DNA of 64,000 nt from the NCBI GenBank assembly GCA_003049485.1, contig PYST01000064.1:72613-136612 (forward strand), given 5' to 3'. The DNA comes from Ophioceras dolichostomum (taxonomy: Eukaryota > Ascomycota > Sordariomycetes > Magnaporthales > Ophioceraceae). Numbering within the stretch: the first letter of the stretch is position 1; each line of letters starts with the position of its first letter. The notes beneath the pieces were generated by a model. The model saw nothing but the letters and a program-made list of their open reading frames with translations. It was not told the DNA's origin and did no database searches. Shown piece by piece: positions 23,626 through 35,158 of this stretch. Made by a program: the position numbers and the translations under genes.

Positions 23626-24793
23626 CTACTGGACACGGGAATGAACGGAACGGTTAGAACAGAGCAAGCAAGAACAAGAATCGGAACGAATCAGGGGAAA
23701 GAGCGCCACTCACTTGTTGCGGTTGCATCCCATAGCCTTGGTACATGCTAGGGTCCATGGACTCGTACATGGTCTGCTGCGGCTGGCTGTACGCCGCCGC
23801 GGACGGGCCGGGCGGAACTTGGCCAGGGTACATGTTGGAGGCATCGCGGTAGTCCCCAGAGCCCATCGTGTGGCCGCTTATGCCGTATTCGGCCGCGGGC
23901 ATGTGGTTCTGGGGGATCTGCGACTGCCCAGGCGCGTTGGTGACACCGGCGGCCGCGGCGGCAGCGGCAGCGGCAGCGCCGGCCTGGCCCGTGGCACGCT
24001 TGGTGTGGCTGGCCGCCTCCTCCCGAGGGACGATGTCGATTAGAAAATCGAACATGTCCGACTTAGCCAGGGCGGAGGCGATGTCGGACCGCTGTAGGGT
24101 CCGCCGCTTGTTCTCCTCGGCGTGGATCCAGGCGCGCATGGTCAGCTCGGTGATGAAGATGTCGCAGCCCTTGGCGAAGAGGATGGGCGCTTCAGCCGAG
24201 ATCATCTTGACCTCTGGGTCCGCCTTCATGACTTTCTTTATTCTGGCCAGGGGCAGCTGGTGCATCTTGTAGTCATGGCTGTCGCTCTCGAGGTGGTTGA
24301 TAGTCTGCTGCCAGTACGTAGTGAGGATGTCCTTGTACTGGCCTTGCAGGCCTTGGTGGACCTAGATGCATTGCGGAGGTGCCAGTTAGCAACGGTATCC
24401 AGTCGGCCGCACTGGTCGAAATAGGAGTGCTCGCAGCAGAGCATGGCAACAGGGAATAAATCGTCGAACATACATTCGCCCAGGGTCCGGTGTACAGCTC
24501 CGATGGCGCAAAGCCTTGTTGAGATAGCTGTGAAGCGTTTGGTTAGTCGGGCGGGTCACGGCTGGGGACAGGTCGCACTGTGCAACGAACCGCCAAACTT
24601 GCGCCTGCAGATCGCGAAACGTCAGTTATTAGCACCAGCTTAATTTTTTCTTTCGTTCATTTTCTTTTAATTTCGTCGCTTCTTGTGCACCAATGCAAGG
24701 AAACTCACCATAGTGGCCACCGTTGCTGGTGTCGTAAACAGCCTGCGTCCTGTTCTGTTGAGCTTGGGAGCTCGCCGGGTTGTGGGCGTCCAT
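23626..24793 (-). CDS. hap5: CCAAT-binding factor subunit HAP5 (NF-YC)
   Basis: HAP5/HapE pairs with HAP3 through a histone fold; with HAP2 it binds CCAAT boxes and, with HapX-type partners, controls respiration, iron and nitrogen genes. Proposed exons are 24793-24709, 24604-24591, 24527-24474, 24361-23714 and 23628-23626, giving 267 residues. The histone fold starts in exon 4: GQYKDILTTYWQQTINHLE, LPLARIKKVMKADPEVKMIS, FAKGCDIFITELTMRAWIH, KRRTLQRSDIASALAKSD and FDFLIDIVPREE. A poly-Ala stretch and a Gln/Pro/Tyr-rich tail follow. The core is certain. Two splice choices are not: the 14-nt exon 2 depends on a weak GTTCGT donor, and the last exon contributes only the stop codon (donor GTGAGT after QPQQ, acceptor CCAG then TAG). 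Without that last splice the chain gains about 20 residues. Confidence 0.9.
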
Positions 24794-25876
24794 GATGGGC
24801 GATGGTGGTGGGGCGGGGCGCGTGCGTTGACGATTAACTATCGGCACTGGATCGCGGGGATTTGGGCAGCGACGTCAGAGCCTCGAGAGCGGAAGATGGG
24901 ATGCTGTCAGTCGCAAGGGGCCTCGCGATGACAGGACTCGGCAAGGAACTTGTGAGTTTGTGCTGCGCAGACTCGGATTTCTGCCCGAGCCTGGCGCTTT
25001 TCAGTCAGCACAACGGGAACTGCCATTTTTATCTGGCAAACAAGGCTGCCAACAGCGCCGGGATCTTCTTGGGGAGGCATTTGTTTACTTAGTGAACCAC
25101 GGCACAGCTCGTCGACCAGGGGGTCGCTTTCTGTTTGCTCGGACGAGAGGCTCGAAAACTGATTGGCGGTATTGATTGGTCGGAGGCGAAGCAGAGGCAG
25201 CGAATGGGTGGAGTTTAAAATAAAAAAGGCGGACTTTCTGAGCGTTTGCTTGCCACTGGAGCCACCCGTCAGGTCGAGTGATTGGCGAGAAATAAAATCA
25301 GAATGACTGGAATGGATTGATGCGACTGGCTTGTTTGAGGAGGGGGCAGGTTTTTTGGGCAGGCGAAAGCGGCGGCGGGCTTGCTTGCACTGACTTAAAC
25401 CACTTACCGGCGAACTTTCTTGGTCATGTAAGTCTGGGGAAAATCAGCGACACACACCCACGTTTCTTTCAAGAGAGAAACAATATTATCGGCAAATGAA
25501 ACAAGAAGAAGTTGTATACGGATAAGATGAAGCTTTCAAGAGAGAGCGGTCAGCGAACAGGTTTTGAAAGGTTGGGCATCAGTCGAACTGCCTGTGGCCT
25601 GTGGCTCAGCCAGAGCAGCAGCAGCCCAACCCGACCGCCAACTGGCACTCCCCAGCCTCAGATGATTGTTGCGTGCCTCAGGCAACAATAACGATTGACG
25701 GGACATATTCAGTATCTCCACGTGATCTACCCGCGAAGCCCGGACCATGCCCCCACTTCGGCTTGATGCTTCAAAATGTTCCAGAACTTTTTTTCTGTTC
25801 AGCTTTTTCCCTAGCTTGCTCTCGACATCTTGTACGGAACATCGCTCCGGATTCCCACCAAGACTATCTTGTCACC
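24794..25876. other. Divergent promoter, HAP5 / FCF2
   Basis: 1.1 kb upstream of both HAP5 and FCF2. It holds the three CCAAT boxes listed separately; otherwise no gene or repeat is seen. Confidence 0.5.
25162..25285 (-). promoter_or_regulatory. Three CCAAT boxes upstream of HAP5
   Basis: ATTGG occurs on the plus strand at 25162-25166, 25175-25179 and 25281-25285, i.e. CCAAT in the sense orientation of HAP5, about 370-490 nt upstream of its ATG. The first two are 13 bp apart. CCAAT is the site bound by the complex that HAP5 belongs to, so feedback control is plausible but inferred. FCF2 lies divergently on the other side and could also use the sites. Confidence 0.5.
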
Positions 25877-26800
25877 ATGACCACCGGGGACGTTGGGCTC
25901 TCCGATGAGGAGAAGTGGATTGACGACCTCCTTTCGCAGGCAGAGCGACGCCTCTCTGCTCAGGGAAAGGGCGAGGAGGTAGCCGTTGCTGCTTCGCAGA
26001 GCAAGCAGGGAAGCCGGGGAAAGCAGAGCTTGACTATCGTCAAAGCTCCCCGACCGACGAAGAGTCATAGCGACAGGGATTCCAAGAAAAAGGAAGAGCT
26101 GACCGTGCGAATACCCCAACTGCCTGGGAAGAAGAAAAAGGTACGTCCAGGCCTTGTCATGTGTGACAAATCCTATCACATCTACGACCCTCACTCGACT
26201 CGACATGCAATCCAGTTGCAACAACAACCTGATGAAAACTTTCCCAATCTTTTCCATGAAGCAACGAGATATCCCGTTATGGGAGAAGCTCTTGCGCCAA
26301 GATGATTTTCTATATCATAGTTACTCTGACTCTCACGAACAACACACCGCTTTGAATTCATATCGTCGACGGGGGCCTCCAGTGACATTGACTGACCGTG
26401 GATATGTGCTCCCGCCGGCAAACAGGAAAATGAGGACGATACTGGCAAGAACTGGTTCAACATGCCCCGGACAAAGGTCACTCCAGAGCTGTTGCGCGAC
26501 CTGAAGCTCCTTCGCATGAGGGACGTCCTCAACCCCAAGCAGTTCTTCCGCAAGGACGGACGCACTGCCCTTGTCCCGACCTTCTCACAGGTCGGAACCC
26601 TGATCGAGGGCGCGACCGAGTCCTCCAGCCACCGCCTGACCAGGAAGGAGAGGAAGAGGACCCTTGCGGAAGAGGTGTTGGCCTCGAGTGACGTGGTCGC
26701 CAAGTTCAAGACTCGGTACAACGAGATCCAGACCCGGAAGATGAGCGGCAAGAAGGCTCACTACAAGAAACTCGTGGCTCAGCGACGCAAAGGGCGATGA
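25877..26800 (+). CDS. fcf2: FCF2, pre-rRNA processing factor
   Basis: Fcf2 is a nucleolar protein of the small-subunit processome needed for early cleavages of the 18S rRNA precursor; its vertebrate relative is TDIF2. Exons 25877-26140 and 26426-26800 give 212 residues, close to yeast Fcf2. The first exon is charged and ends in a Lys-rich stretch. The Fcf2 domain begins at NWFNMPRTKVTPELLRDLKL and continues LLRMRDVLNPKQFFRKD, then RKERKRTLAEEVLAS and a basic C-terminus ending RRKGR. I chose ATG 25877 (CACCATGACC) over an in-frame ATG at 25601, whose extension reads as non-coding. The 285-nt intron is the longest in the window and could hide an alternative acceptor, but phase and homology support the direct join. 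Confidence 0.93.
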
Positions 26801-27517
26801 AGCACAGCGACTTGAGTGTTCCACGAGAAGGATCATCTCGCCGGTCATCTCTTGACGCCCTTGACGCCAAGTCAGATGCCTTATGACGCGCGCACAACAC
26901 TTCGCGGGAAGCCAGCTCACGCGAGCGCATGGGCATGTGAGGTGTCGTGTCGGGCGGGCCGACCAGCAATGAGCTGGGGCGGGCTGTCAGACGGGGATGT
27001 GCCCTTGAAGTCTCCACAGCCTCACATCTGCGTTCACAACAGATGGGCAGGTGCCAGTTCCAGCCAAGCTGAAAGAGGCCGTTGAGCAGGCCCTGCCCGA
27101 GGTAAGACGCATCGGAACCCTCGCCTCAATTCTCCCCTTGCCAAGACACCCATCAGGATAATCTTGGGCTATGCTACACGGTGGACTGTAGATGGGGGAC
27201 GGAATCACAGGTAGACGATAGGCGTCAGCTAGTATGGATTGCCTCATGCGCCAAACTACAATAAATATAGACAATAAAAGCACTGGATGAATATCTACGA
27301 ACTTAGTACATCTTTGACTGTATGGTGAGGGCTCGAATTTGTGTGTGAACCAGCGGTCGATTCAACCGCAGTTGAGTGATGCACAGTGCAAAGAAAATAT
27401 CTTATCGATAAGGAGTTGTCCCTTGGCAATCATCAGCCTCATGGTGCAGAAAATGTGAGCTCTCCGAGCCGAGAGATCTTAGGGCCCGAAAATTAACGAT
27501 CCAAAGTCGATGCAACG
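26801..27517. other. Intergenic region FCF2-RSM10
   Basis: The FCF2 3' UTR and RSM10 promoter. No open frame with domain content. A four-codon uORF overlaps the RSM10 start (see finding). Confidence 0.5.
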
Positions 27518-28646
27518 ATGAGGGCACCGCCATTAACGCAGCCAGCGCGGCAATTGCTGCAGGGCCGTCTGGTAGGCAATCTTCCAACCCTTCTATGCTT
27601 TAGATCAATCGTTTCTAACATTGGGTGGAGTTGTTCCATGCAGCTGGCGCCGGCGACGGGCCCATTTCAATATGCCGCGGCTTCTAGGTTATGGCCTCAA
27701 CAATCACGGCTAAACAGCTCAGTGTACGTGCAACTGGCCTCCTGGCTCTATTCTCTATGCAATTGCACCCAGACTATGCTAACCTTATGCTAACCCTCGC
27801 TTGCAGGCCGCCAACATCATCATCAGAGTGAGCCCTCGAGTACCCGAGATCAGCCTTGTACGCAACACGTCCTCCTTTGACAGTCCACTAACCCGGCCCA
27901 TCATCTCCTCCTCTCCTCGTCCCAAGGACCGAACCCACCCCCGAAGCCACTGCCGCCGAGGCCACCTCCGATGCGGCCGCTACACTCGAAGATGAGAAAT
28001 ACCCCCGATACCCACGCACCCTGCAGGCGTTCAACCTGCAGCCGCTCCGGCGCAAGGCCAAGTACGGCGTGCCGATGTGCGACCTGCAGCTCCGGGCCTA
28101 CAGCCCCCGCCCCCTCGAGTTCTTCAGCGACTTCGCGCTGCGGGCGGCCTACTTCCTCAACCTGCCCGCGACCGGGCCCGTGTCCCTCCCGCGCATCACG
28201 CAGCGCTGGACCGTGCCCCGCTCTCACTTCATCTTCAAGAAGTCGCAGGAGAACTACGAGCGCATCACGATGCGCCGCCTGATCCAGATCCGCGACGGCC
28301 ACCCGGAGTCGGTGCAGATCTGGCTCGCCTTCCTGCAGAAGCACGCGTGGCCCGGCATAGGGATGAAGGCTAACATGTGGGAGTTTGGCGCGCTGGGTGA
28401 GTTTATTTGTGCCCACGTTATCTACTGAGCAAGACTCTATAGATGTGACGAGAGTTGGAATGTTGACAACATGTGCTTCTAGACGCTGGGAAGGAGCTGG
28501 ACGAGGCCTCCAAGGCTACAGCCGAGGCTCTAGAGGAGAGATGGGCACACTTGGCACAGGGGCCGGCGTCGGAAGCCATCGACTCTGTGGAGAAGGTCGA
28601 AGAGCTCATGAAGATCGAGAGGGTGAGGGCGACAGGTGGGAGATAG
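27518..28646 (+). CDS. rsm10: Mitochondrial ribosomal protein uS10m (Rsm10)
   Basis: Rsm10 is the mitochondrial small-subunit counterpart of ribosomal protein S10. Five exons, 27518-27571, 27644-27723, 27807-27827 (21 nt), 27927-28396 and 28483-28646, join in frame to 262 residues. The first three exons encode an Arg/Ser/Leu-rich, acid-free presequence (MRAPPLTQPARQLLQGRL), fitting mitochondrial import. The S10 fold follows: YGVPMCDLQLRAYSPRPLEF, FALRAAYFLNLPATGPVSLP, RSHFIFKKSQENYERI and RRLIQIRDGHPESVQIWL. A fungal C-terminal helical extension ends the protein. The core could be found from 27927 alone; the micro-exon chain upstream is my reconstruction, supported by phase, GTACGT/GTGAGC donors and a GCTAACC branch point. 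Confidence 0.92.
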
Positions 28647-29167
28647 AACGAGGCCGGCTGTATATGAAAGCAAGTCCTTCAGATCCATTAGGGAGACTAT
28701 CATCATCTGTATATGTATATGTACACCATCTACAAGCAATATTGCTTGCTGTTGCTTGCTGCTGTTGTCGAAGAGTGAACCAGGCACAGTATGAGGGAGC
28801 TGTTTGAACTGTTTGAATCTGTCACGAATGTGCATGCTTCCTAACCAGCCGCCAGAGGCGTTTATTCCATTGACGCAACCGGATGAAAACGGGAGCTTTG
28901 CCCTCTACGCTCGCAGAATTAAAATCATAAATGGATCCCGTAAAATCCAAAAGGGACGAAAAGGGACCAGAGTCGGAGTTTTCCGGTGGGTGGGATGTGA
29001 TGTGGGATATTGCAAAGTCGACTTCCTGAAATTTCGCACTGTATTGCTTTTTCAGTGCCACGCCACTCTCGAGGTGCGCTCACTTACACTGCTAGCACAC
29101 TGCAGACAAGAAGAGAATAAGGTGCCATAAAGCCAAGGATCTGCACATCCCAAATATTTGAGTCTCC
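28647..29167. other. Intergenic region RSM10-MSW1
   Basis: 3' UTR of RSM10 and promoter of the tRNA synthetase gene; nothing else seen. Confidence 0.5.
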
Positions 29168-30799
29168 ATGAGGTTAAGAACAACAAATCTCAGGCCTTCG
29201 GGCTTGGGGAGGGCTCTGTCTTCCCGGCTTTACTCTTCTTCTTCTGCGGCCGCGTCGGTGCCGCCTCAGTCGCCATCCGTGACTGAGACAACGTCAGCAT
29301 CAGCGTCAACATCGTCCAAGATCCCGAGCGGCGCGGTGGTCTTCTCCGGCATCCAGCCGACGGGCGTGCCGCACCTCGGCAACTACCTCGGCGCGCTTCA
29401 GCAGTGGGTGCAGCTGCAGAACTCTGCCGCGCCCGACACGAAGCTGCTGTACTCCATCGTGGACCTACACGCCATCACGGTGCCGCAGCGCGCCGAGGAG
29501 CTGCGCCGGTGGAGGAGGGAGTCGCTCGCCGCCCTGCTGGCTATCGGGCTTGACCCGGAGCGGTCTGTCATCTTCTTTCAGTCAGCGGTGAGTGAGCTTG
29601 CTCTGCTCTCGTGGGCATTAATAATATCTTCTCTGCAACCCCACCAACTTTCAAGAGATGAAGGAGTGCCTTGAAGCAGCCCCTAGTTGCTAATCATCAA
29701 TTTTACACCCCCAGGTGCCCGCTCATTCAGAGCTGATGTGGATTCTAAGCTGTACCGCGTCTGTGGGATATCTATCACGGATGACACAGTGGAAGGTGAG
29801 CGAGCTACCTTGCACCTTACCTACCTGTCCCGTGTGCCGCCATTCGTCCCAGCGATCGTCACAGTCCTGGTAGCCTTGAACTAACGACACATGTCCCTCC
29901 TCTTTTTCATCTCTGGAATGACAGAGTAAATTGTCCCTCTCCGAGAACAGCACGGTCTCAGACGAGAAAGCGAAGGCGAACCTGAAACTGGGCCTCTTCT
30001 CATACCCAGTCCTCCAGGCCGCCGACGTCCTCGTCCACAGGGCGACACACGTCCCTGTGGGAGAAGACCAGCGACAGCATCTGGAGTTTGCACGGGAGTG
30101 CGCCACCAACTTCAACTCTGCATACGGCGGGAAACATCTCGTCCCCCCAGAGACGGTGCTCTGTAAGTCCGTCCCGGTCAAGCAAGGCTCTTTCTTCCCC
30201 CCTCCCTCATCTGTGAATGACCGAACCCGCCCATTTGCAGGCAAAATGCCACCCACCCTTCCTCCCTCCCTCCCTCCAACAGCCCAACTACGAAAACTAA
30301 CACTCATCCCCACCCACCCACCAATTCAGCACCCGCCCGCCGCGTAATGTCCCTCCAGCAACCCACCCAAAAGATGTCGAAATCCCACTCAGACCCCCGC
30401 TCGCGTATCCTCCTCACCGACTCCCGCCCCGAGATACGCAAGAAGATCATGTCCGCGCTGACGGACTCGGACAACTCCGTCTCGTACGACCCGGCCGGCC
30501 GGCCGGGCGTCGCGAACCTCCTCGAGCTGCTCAGCCTTTTTTCAGGAGGAAAGACCGCCGCGCAGCTCGGCGGCGGCACTGACGGCGAGTTGGCCGGCGC
30601 GCCGCTCAAGGACCTGAAGCTCGCGGTCGTGGACGCCGTGGTGGCCGGCCTGGACGGGGTGCGCGACCGGTACCTCGAGCTACTTGCGCGGCGGGACGGC
30701 GCGTACCTTGACGAGGTGGCCGCCAAGGGCGCTGCTGCTGCGAGTGCGAGTGCGGAGAGCACGATGGAGGTCGTTCGTGCTGCTGTGGGACTGGCGTAG
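29168..30799 (+). CDS. msw1: Mitochondrial tryptophanyl-tRNA synthetase
   Basis: This class I synthetase charges mitochondrial tRNA-Trp for organellar translation. Exons 29168-29587, 29715-29795, 29925-30162 and 30330-30799 encode 402 residues, normal for the bacterial/mitochondrial type. The N-terminus (about 1-50) is Arg/Ser/Ala-rich with no acidic residues until position 40, a mitochondrial presequence. The catalytic fold starts VVFSGIQPTGVPHLGNYLG, with the HIGH equivalent HLGN at 69-72. Exon 2 carries VPAHSELMWILSCTASVGYL, exon 3 YPVLQAADVLVH and VPVGEDQRQHLE, and exon 4 the KMSKS loop at 261-265. A Gly/Ala-rich insertion lies near LGGGTDGELAGAPL. It neighbours RSM10, another mitochondrial translation gene, on the same strand, but fungal genes are monocistronic and co-regulation is not shown. 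Confidence 0.96.
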
Positions 30800-31214
30800 G
30801 TTGTTGTTTCGATCAAGTGAGTGAGTGCTCGGAGGTAGGGCGCTGCCCCATGTACACATAGAAAAAAACCACCTTGTATGTTCTGTGTACGGTAGTATTT
30901 ACACTGGTTGTTTTTCTCGGGATCAGAGCATCATAGATGAGAGCACTGCGGATACCATTATCTGGCCCAATTTTCTTCTTTTTGTGTACCAGAGACCACC
31001 TAGATACCAGAGGACGAAGATGAACTCTATCTTCTGCCTAGGCAAAGGTTCACGATGATAACCCATTTTTTCTCCTCACCGCTGTAAGTCCCAAACGGAG
31101 ACGCCCCAAGCGATGCCTGGTTGAAGGATGAATAACACTTTTACAACCCCACGCCATCAATCCATCAATGGCCTTTCTGTCCTCTCTCTGTGCAAGGTTG
31201 ACAGCACAGCACTT
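30800..31214. other. Convergent intergenic region
   Basis: Between the stop codons of MSW1 and the karyopherin gene; no gene seen. Confidence 0.5.
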
Positions 31215-34200
31215 TCAAGAGGCATAGGCAAAGCTCGACCCCCTGCAAGCCAGCCAAAACTCCCGTACGACCTGGTTTGTTTGTCGACCGCCTCGAAGGC
31301 TGTGGGCACAGACAAATAGATGAGAGACCAGTTAGTTATGTAGTTGCTGTTTGTGTGTGCGGCATGTGTACATCCAAAAAGCGGCATTAAAAAACTCACC
31401 TGACGATCTTCTTCAGGAACAGCGACTTCTCATCCGGCGTGACCCTCGAGCTCGGGAACGACGCATCGACCAGCGCCTGCTCGAGCCACGACTTGGCCTT
31501 CACCTGGTGAGCGAGCAGCTTCTTGAGCGGCTCGCTGAGCCGGTCCAGCTCGCTGCGCGCCGCGTTGCCGCCGATGTTGCGGACGAGGGACTCGGCCACG
31601 AGCGGGCCGAGGTGGGTCATCACGTTGGTGATCGCCTCTTGAAGCGAAGGCTTATCGTCGGCGCGGAAGGTGATAAACGTCGTCTGTGTGCAGCAGCAGC
31701 ACCAGCAGTAAGGCATAGCCGTGACAGTTCCCTTGGTCAGTTTCTCACTTCATTTACGTTGTTGGCCCTGATATCGAGGTCCTAAAAAGGACGAGAAGAG
31801 GAGCCCGACACATACCCAGAATTCCGCCGCGACATTTTTCGGCAAAGTTTCACGCCCATCGAGGACCTTGAGCGTGAACATGAAAAGAAACTCCAGTTGC
31901 GAGGTTGGCTGAAGTTGCATGAGCACCTCGGGCTGCTTTACAAGGACCTTCAGCGCAAACTCGATGACGTTTTGGGCCAGCTCAGAGTCGGCCTCAGGTT
32001 CTGAAGCAAGCAGTGGTGTAGGAATGATATCCTGCGTTAGTAACCCATTTCTCACGCGATAAGACCGTGCCTTGGGGCAACGTGAGCACGTAATCGGTGA
32101 TTGCTTACCTGGAAGAGACTGCGCGAGGCCGATGGCCCATGGCAGAAGTCTGGCGAGCTGCGCCGCGGCCTGATCCCGCGGACCGTTCGACAGGGAGCTG
32201 GCGAACGCACACGCCGTGCTAACGACATAACCGATCCTCGGCGTGCTATTGCTGGACTGCGTCGTCAGGAACTGCGTGACTACGTCGGGACTGAAAACGA
32301 ACGGGCCGGGCTCTGTCTCCGAGAAGCCGGCGCGGAAGACCTGGCAGATGACCTCGAAGATCTCCCCGCTCTCCGGGAATGACGTCTGAAGCTGAACGAG
32401 GATCCCAGCAATCTCCGATTGCAGCCGAGCTAGGCGCTGTTGTTGCTCTGCCGTGTCCGTTTTTGATGCCGATGACGGGCCTGTTACGGATTCATCAAGC
32501 TCTATGGGTGCCGCTTCCGACGTCGCCTGCATGCCCTTAGCCATGCTGAGGACATACCTTGCTGTCTGCAGAGCGATCTGTGCCGCTACTTTGTCAGCCG
32601 ACGGCGGGCCTCCGGTGCCGCTGCCGCCGCCCTGGCTGCGGTGTGATCCAGAATGTCCGGACTGTGGCTGAGTCTCGGAACAATACCTGGCGATAAGGGG
32701 GTCCGACATCTCGAACTGCTCCGGATATGCCATGAGCTGGATGCTGCGGTCCACATCCTGTCGGGCGAGTGCAAAGAGGTGCTGGAATGCCTGCAACCTG
32801 ACCTCCTCATCGGTGATGGCCTGGATGACTGACGCGATCGCCGTCACGATCTTCTCTTCGGCAAAAGGGTCGACGGCGGCACCAGCGTGGATGGCTTGGT
32901 ACGAGGAAATGAACGTGCCCACTTCTCCTGTGAGCAGCGAACGGCACGATGAGCAGAGCGTGCAAATAGACTTGGCGGATGGTCCCGATAGGACCGCGTC
33001 GCCGACTGCACCGAACAGGAGGTTGAGCGCCCCTGGAAGGAACTCGCCGTGGCGCTCGAAGTAGTCCGAGTACCGCTCGATAAGGGAAAGGCCTGTCTGC
33101 CTGAGCCGGACGGGCAGCTCGGCTGGCCGGCTAAGCAGGTCGAACAGGCTCGAGGAGAAGATCTTGCCGAGGAGATCGTCGCAGGCGCCTCCTTCGGGAA
33201 CACAATCGGCCAGAGCGCCGAGGCAGAAGGCCGCGGCCTCCAGCTCTGCCCACGACTGCGTGGGAAGCGCCTGAAGGAGCAGATCGACGAAAAGGGAGAT
33301 GAGGGACGGGCCGGAGATCGCGTAGACGGTCTGCAGCAAGTCCGCGACGTCCTTTCTCGCCTCGCCGAACCCGACACGCTCGGTCGAGTCCCAGCTTGCG
33401 AATACGGTGGCCGGCGGGTACTGGATCTTCTTGAAGCAGTTGCCCACGACCTGCATGACGAGCGACATGGCGGCCTGAACCCACTCGGTGGTCCCCTTGG
33501 ACTGCCCCGGGATCTCGCCATCGTCATCATCATCACCGCCGCTGAACATGGAGTCAACCATGGTCTCTACAAAGGTGGCCCAGAACTCTAGCGCGTGGGA
33601 GAATATCTTGTCTTCCCCAACGGCATAGCCGGATGCGGCAAGCAGGCCGCTAAGCCCGCTCAGAACGCGCCGCGAGCGTGCGTCGACTCCCTGTTGGAGC
33701 TCCACGACCCGTGCATCTCCAAATGCGAGCATGAGCTCGCCGAACTGGACAGAGTCAAAGTCAAAGTCCCCGCCCACCAGCTGTTCGTATCGTTTCTGGG
33801 CCCACTCGGTCTCTAGCAGGCTAAAGATCATTTCGTAGCCGTCACCGGTGAAGAAACCGGAGTAGTTGCCGAGCGTGTCGGTCAGCAGCTCAATACTGGC
33901 CTCATACAACTCGTCAAATGGCAAGCAGTTTATGGTTGGACCAAGCAGAGTCCGGAGCGGAGTCGTCAACTCGTCTGTCGACGATGAGATTCGCTGGTTG
34001 TACATGATCCATGGCTGGTAGGTGGACAGAGCGTGGAAGAGGTTAGAGTTAAAGTTGTCCGAACAACCGGGGATCCTGAAAGGAGGGAATAGGGGTATAA
34101 ATATCGGAGCATCTTACCTGAAGGCATTTGATAGCCTCTTCTTGGATCTTGAGATTTTTAGGACCCGAGAGTCCAGGGCTCAAGCCCCGACTGATGAGCA

Positions 34201-35158
34201 CAGCAACATCCACACCCTCTGTCACCAGCTGGGTATGTGCGCCCATGCTATTTCTCGAGAGTCAGCAAGGGGCTGATGAGGACCACAGGACGAAACGAAA
34301 CCATCAGGGTTAGGACACTCACTACTTCGCGCTATGCATATCGGTCTTCCCGGTCTCCTCCACCAAGGTGGCAGCAAACCACAGCGCGGCACGCAGCCTG
34401 GTGGCGTCGAGCTGGGCGATGACAGAAGCGACATCTCGGACAGCGCTGACGGGAACCTCGGACACAGGCACGCTGCCGTCGACGTGCAGACAGTAGATGA
34501 GATGCCTGGTACAGCCAGACCAAAGCTGGGAGAAGTGAATGAAGCAGGTAACCAGGGCCGAGCACAGCTTCTTCGTCACCATAGAACCCGAGCCATCCTG
34601 GAGTGACCGCACGAACCATCCGATGAGGTTCTGCAGTAGCCCACGGGAGTCGTCTTCTGAAAGGGTCGAGCTGCATGCGACCATGACATGGCAGTCAGCA
34701 CGAAAATCGTCCTGAATCCTTTTGTGCCCTTGTGCTTCAGTGCATCCTTTCTCTTGTGCTATTTGCGCCCGACTCAAGGGATCAATAAAACAAACGAGGC
34801 GGACGACGCCAACCTACCTCTCGGTGTTAAGCTTGACGATGATAGTGAGAGCGCCGAAGAACTTGACTGTATCGACGGGCCTCACCAATAGACTCTGGGC
34901 GATTTGCCATCCCTCTGGTGATTTCTGCACCCTGTGGAGGACCTCCTGTATCTTTGCGATCTTGTCTGGTGGGCCGGGCTCATATAGCGCCAAGATCAAC
35001 TTATTTTGTTTTGCGAAGAGTGATGGTAAGACGAAGTCAGTACTAGCAGGAACGCCCCTTGGTTTGAGGATTTCAAGATAGGATAAATTTGACTGCTCAC
35101 TCACGGTTTCGACCTCTTCCAACGAGGATGGAAGAGGTAGGCCAAGTCCGTCCAGCAT
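31215..35158 (-). CDS. Karyopherin beta, importin-13/Kap122 type
   Basis: A nuclear transport receptor built of HEAT repeats. Seven exons, 35158-34818, 34670-34323, 34247-34118, 34014-32109, 32000-31816, 31683-31400 and 31299-31215, close in frame to 1092 residues, fitting yeast Kap122/Pdr6 and animal importin-13. Family cues are the N-terminal exportin-1-like helices (KIAKIQEVLHRVQKSPEGW), the conserved block VTEGVDVAVLISRGLSPG, and the C-terminal TNQVVREFWLACRGSSFAYA, which I regard as diagnostic of this fungal subfamily. Kap122 imports TFIIA and RNR subunits; importin-13 imports SUMO and MAGOH-type cargo and exports eIF1A. Cargo here is unknown. Intron 4 (32001-32108) is 108 nt with no stop in frame, so automated models may wrongly retain it. 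A paralogue such as Mtr10 is less likely given the C-terminus. Confidence 0.9.

Noticed and set aside
31195..31300. Apparent frameshift at the karyopherin C-terminus
   Set aside because: Rechecking the bases gave an uninterrupted final exon that joins in phase to the conserved C-terminus.
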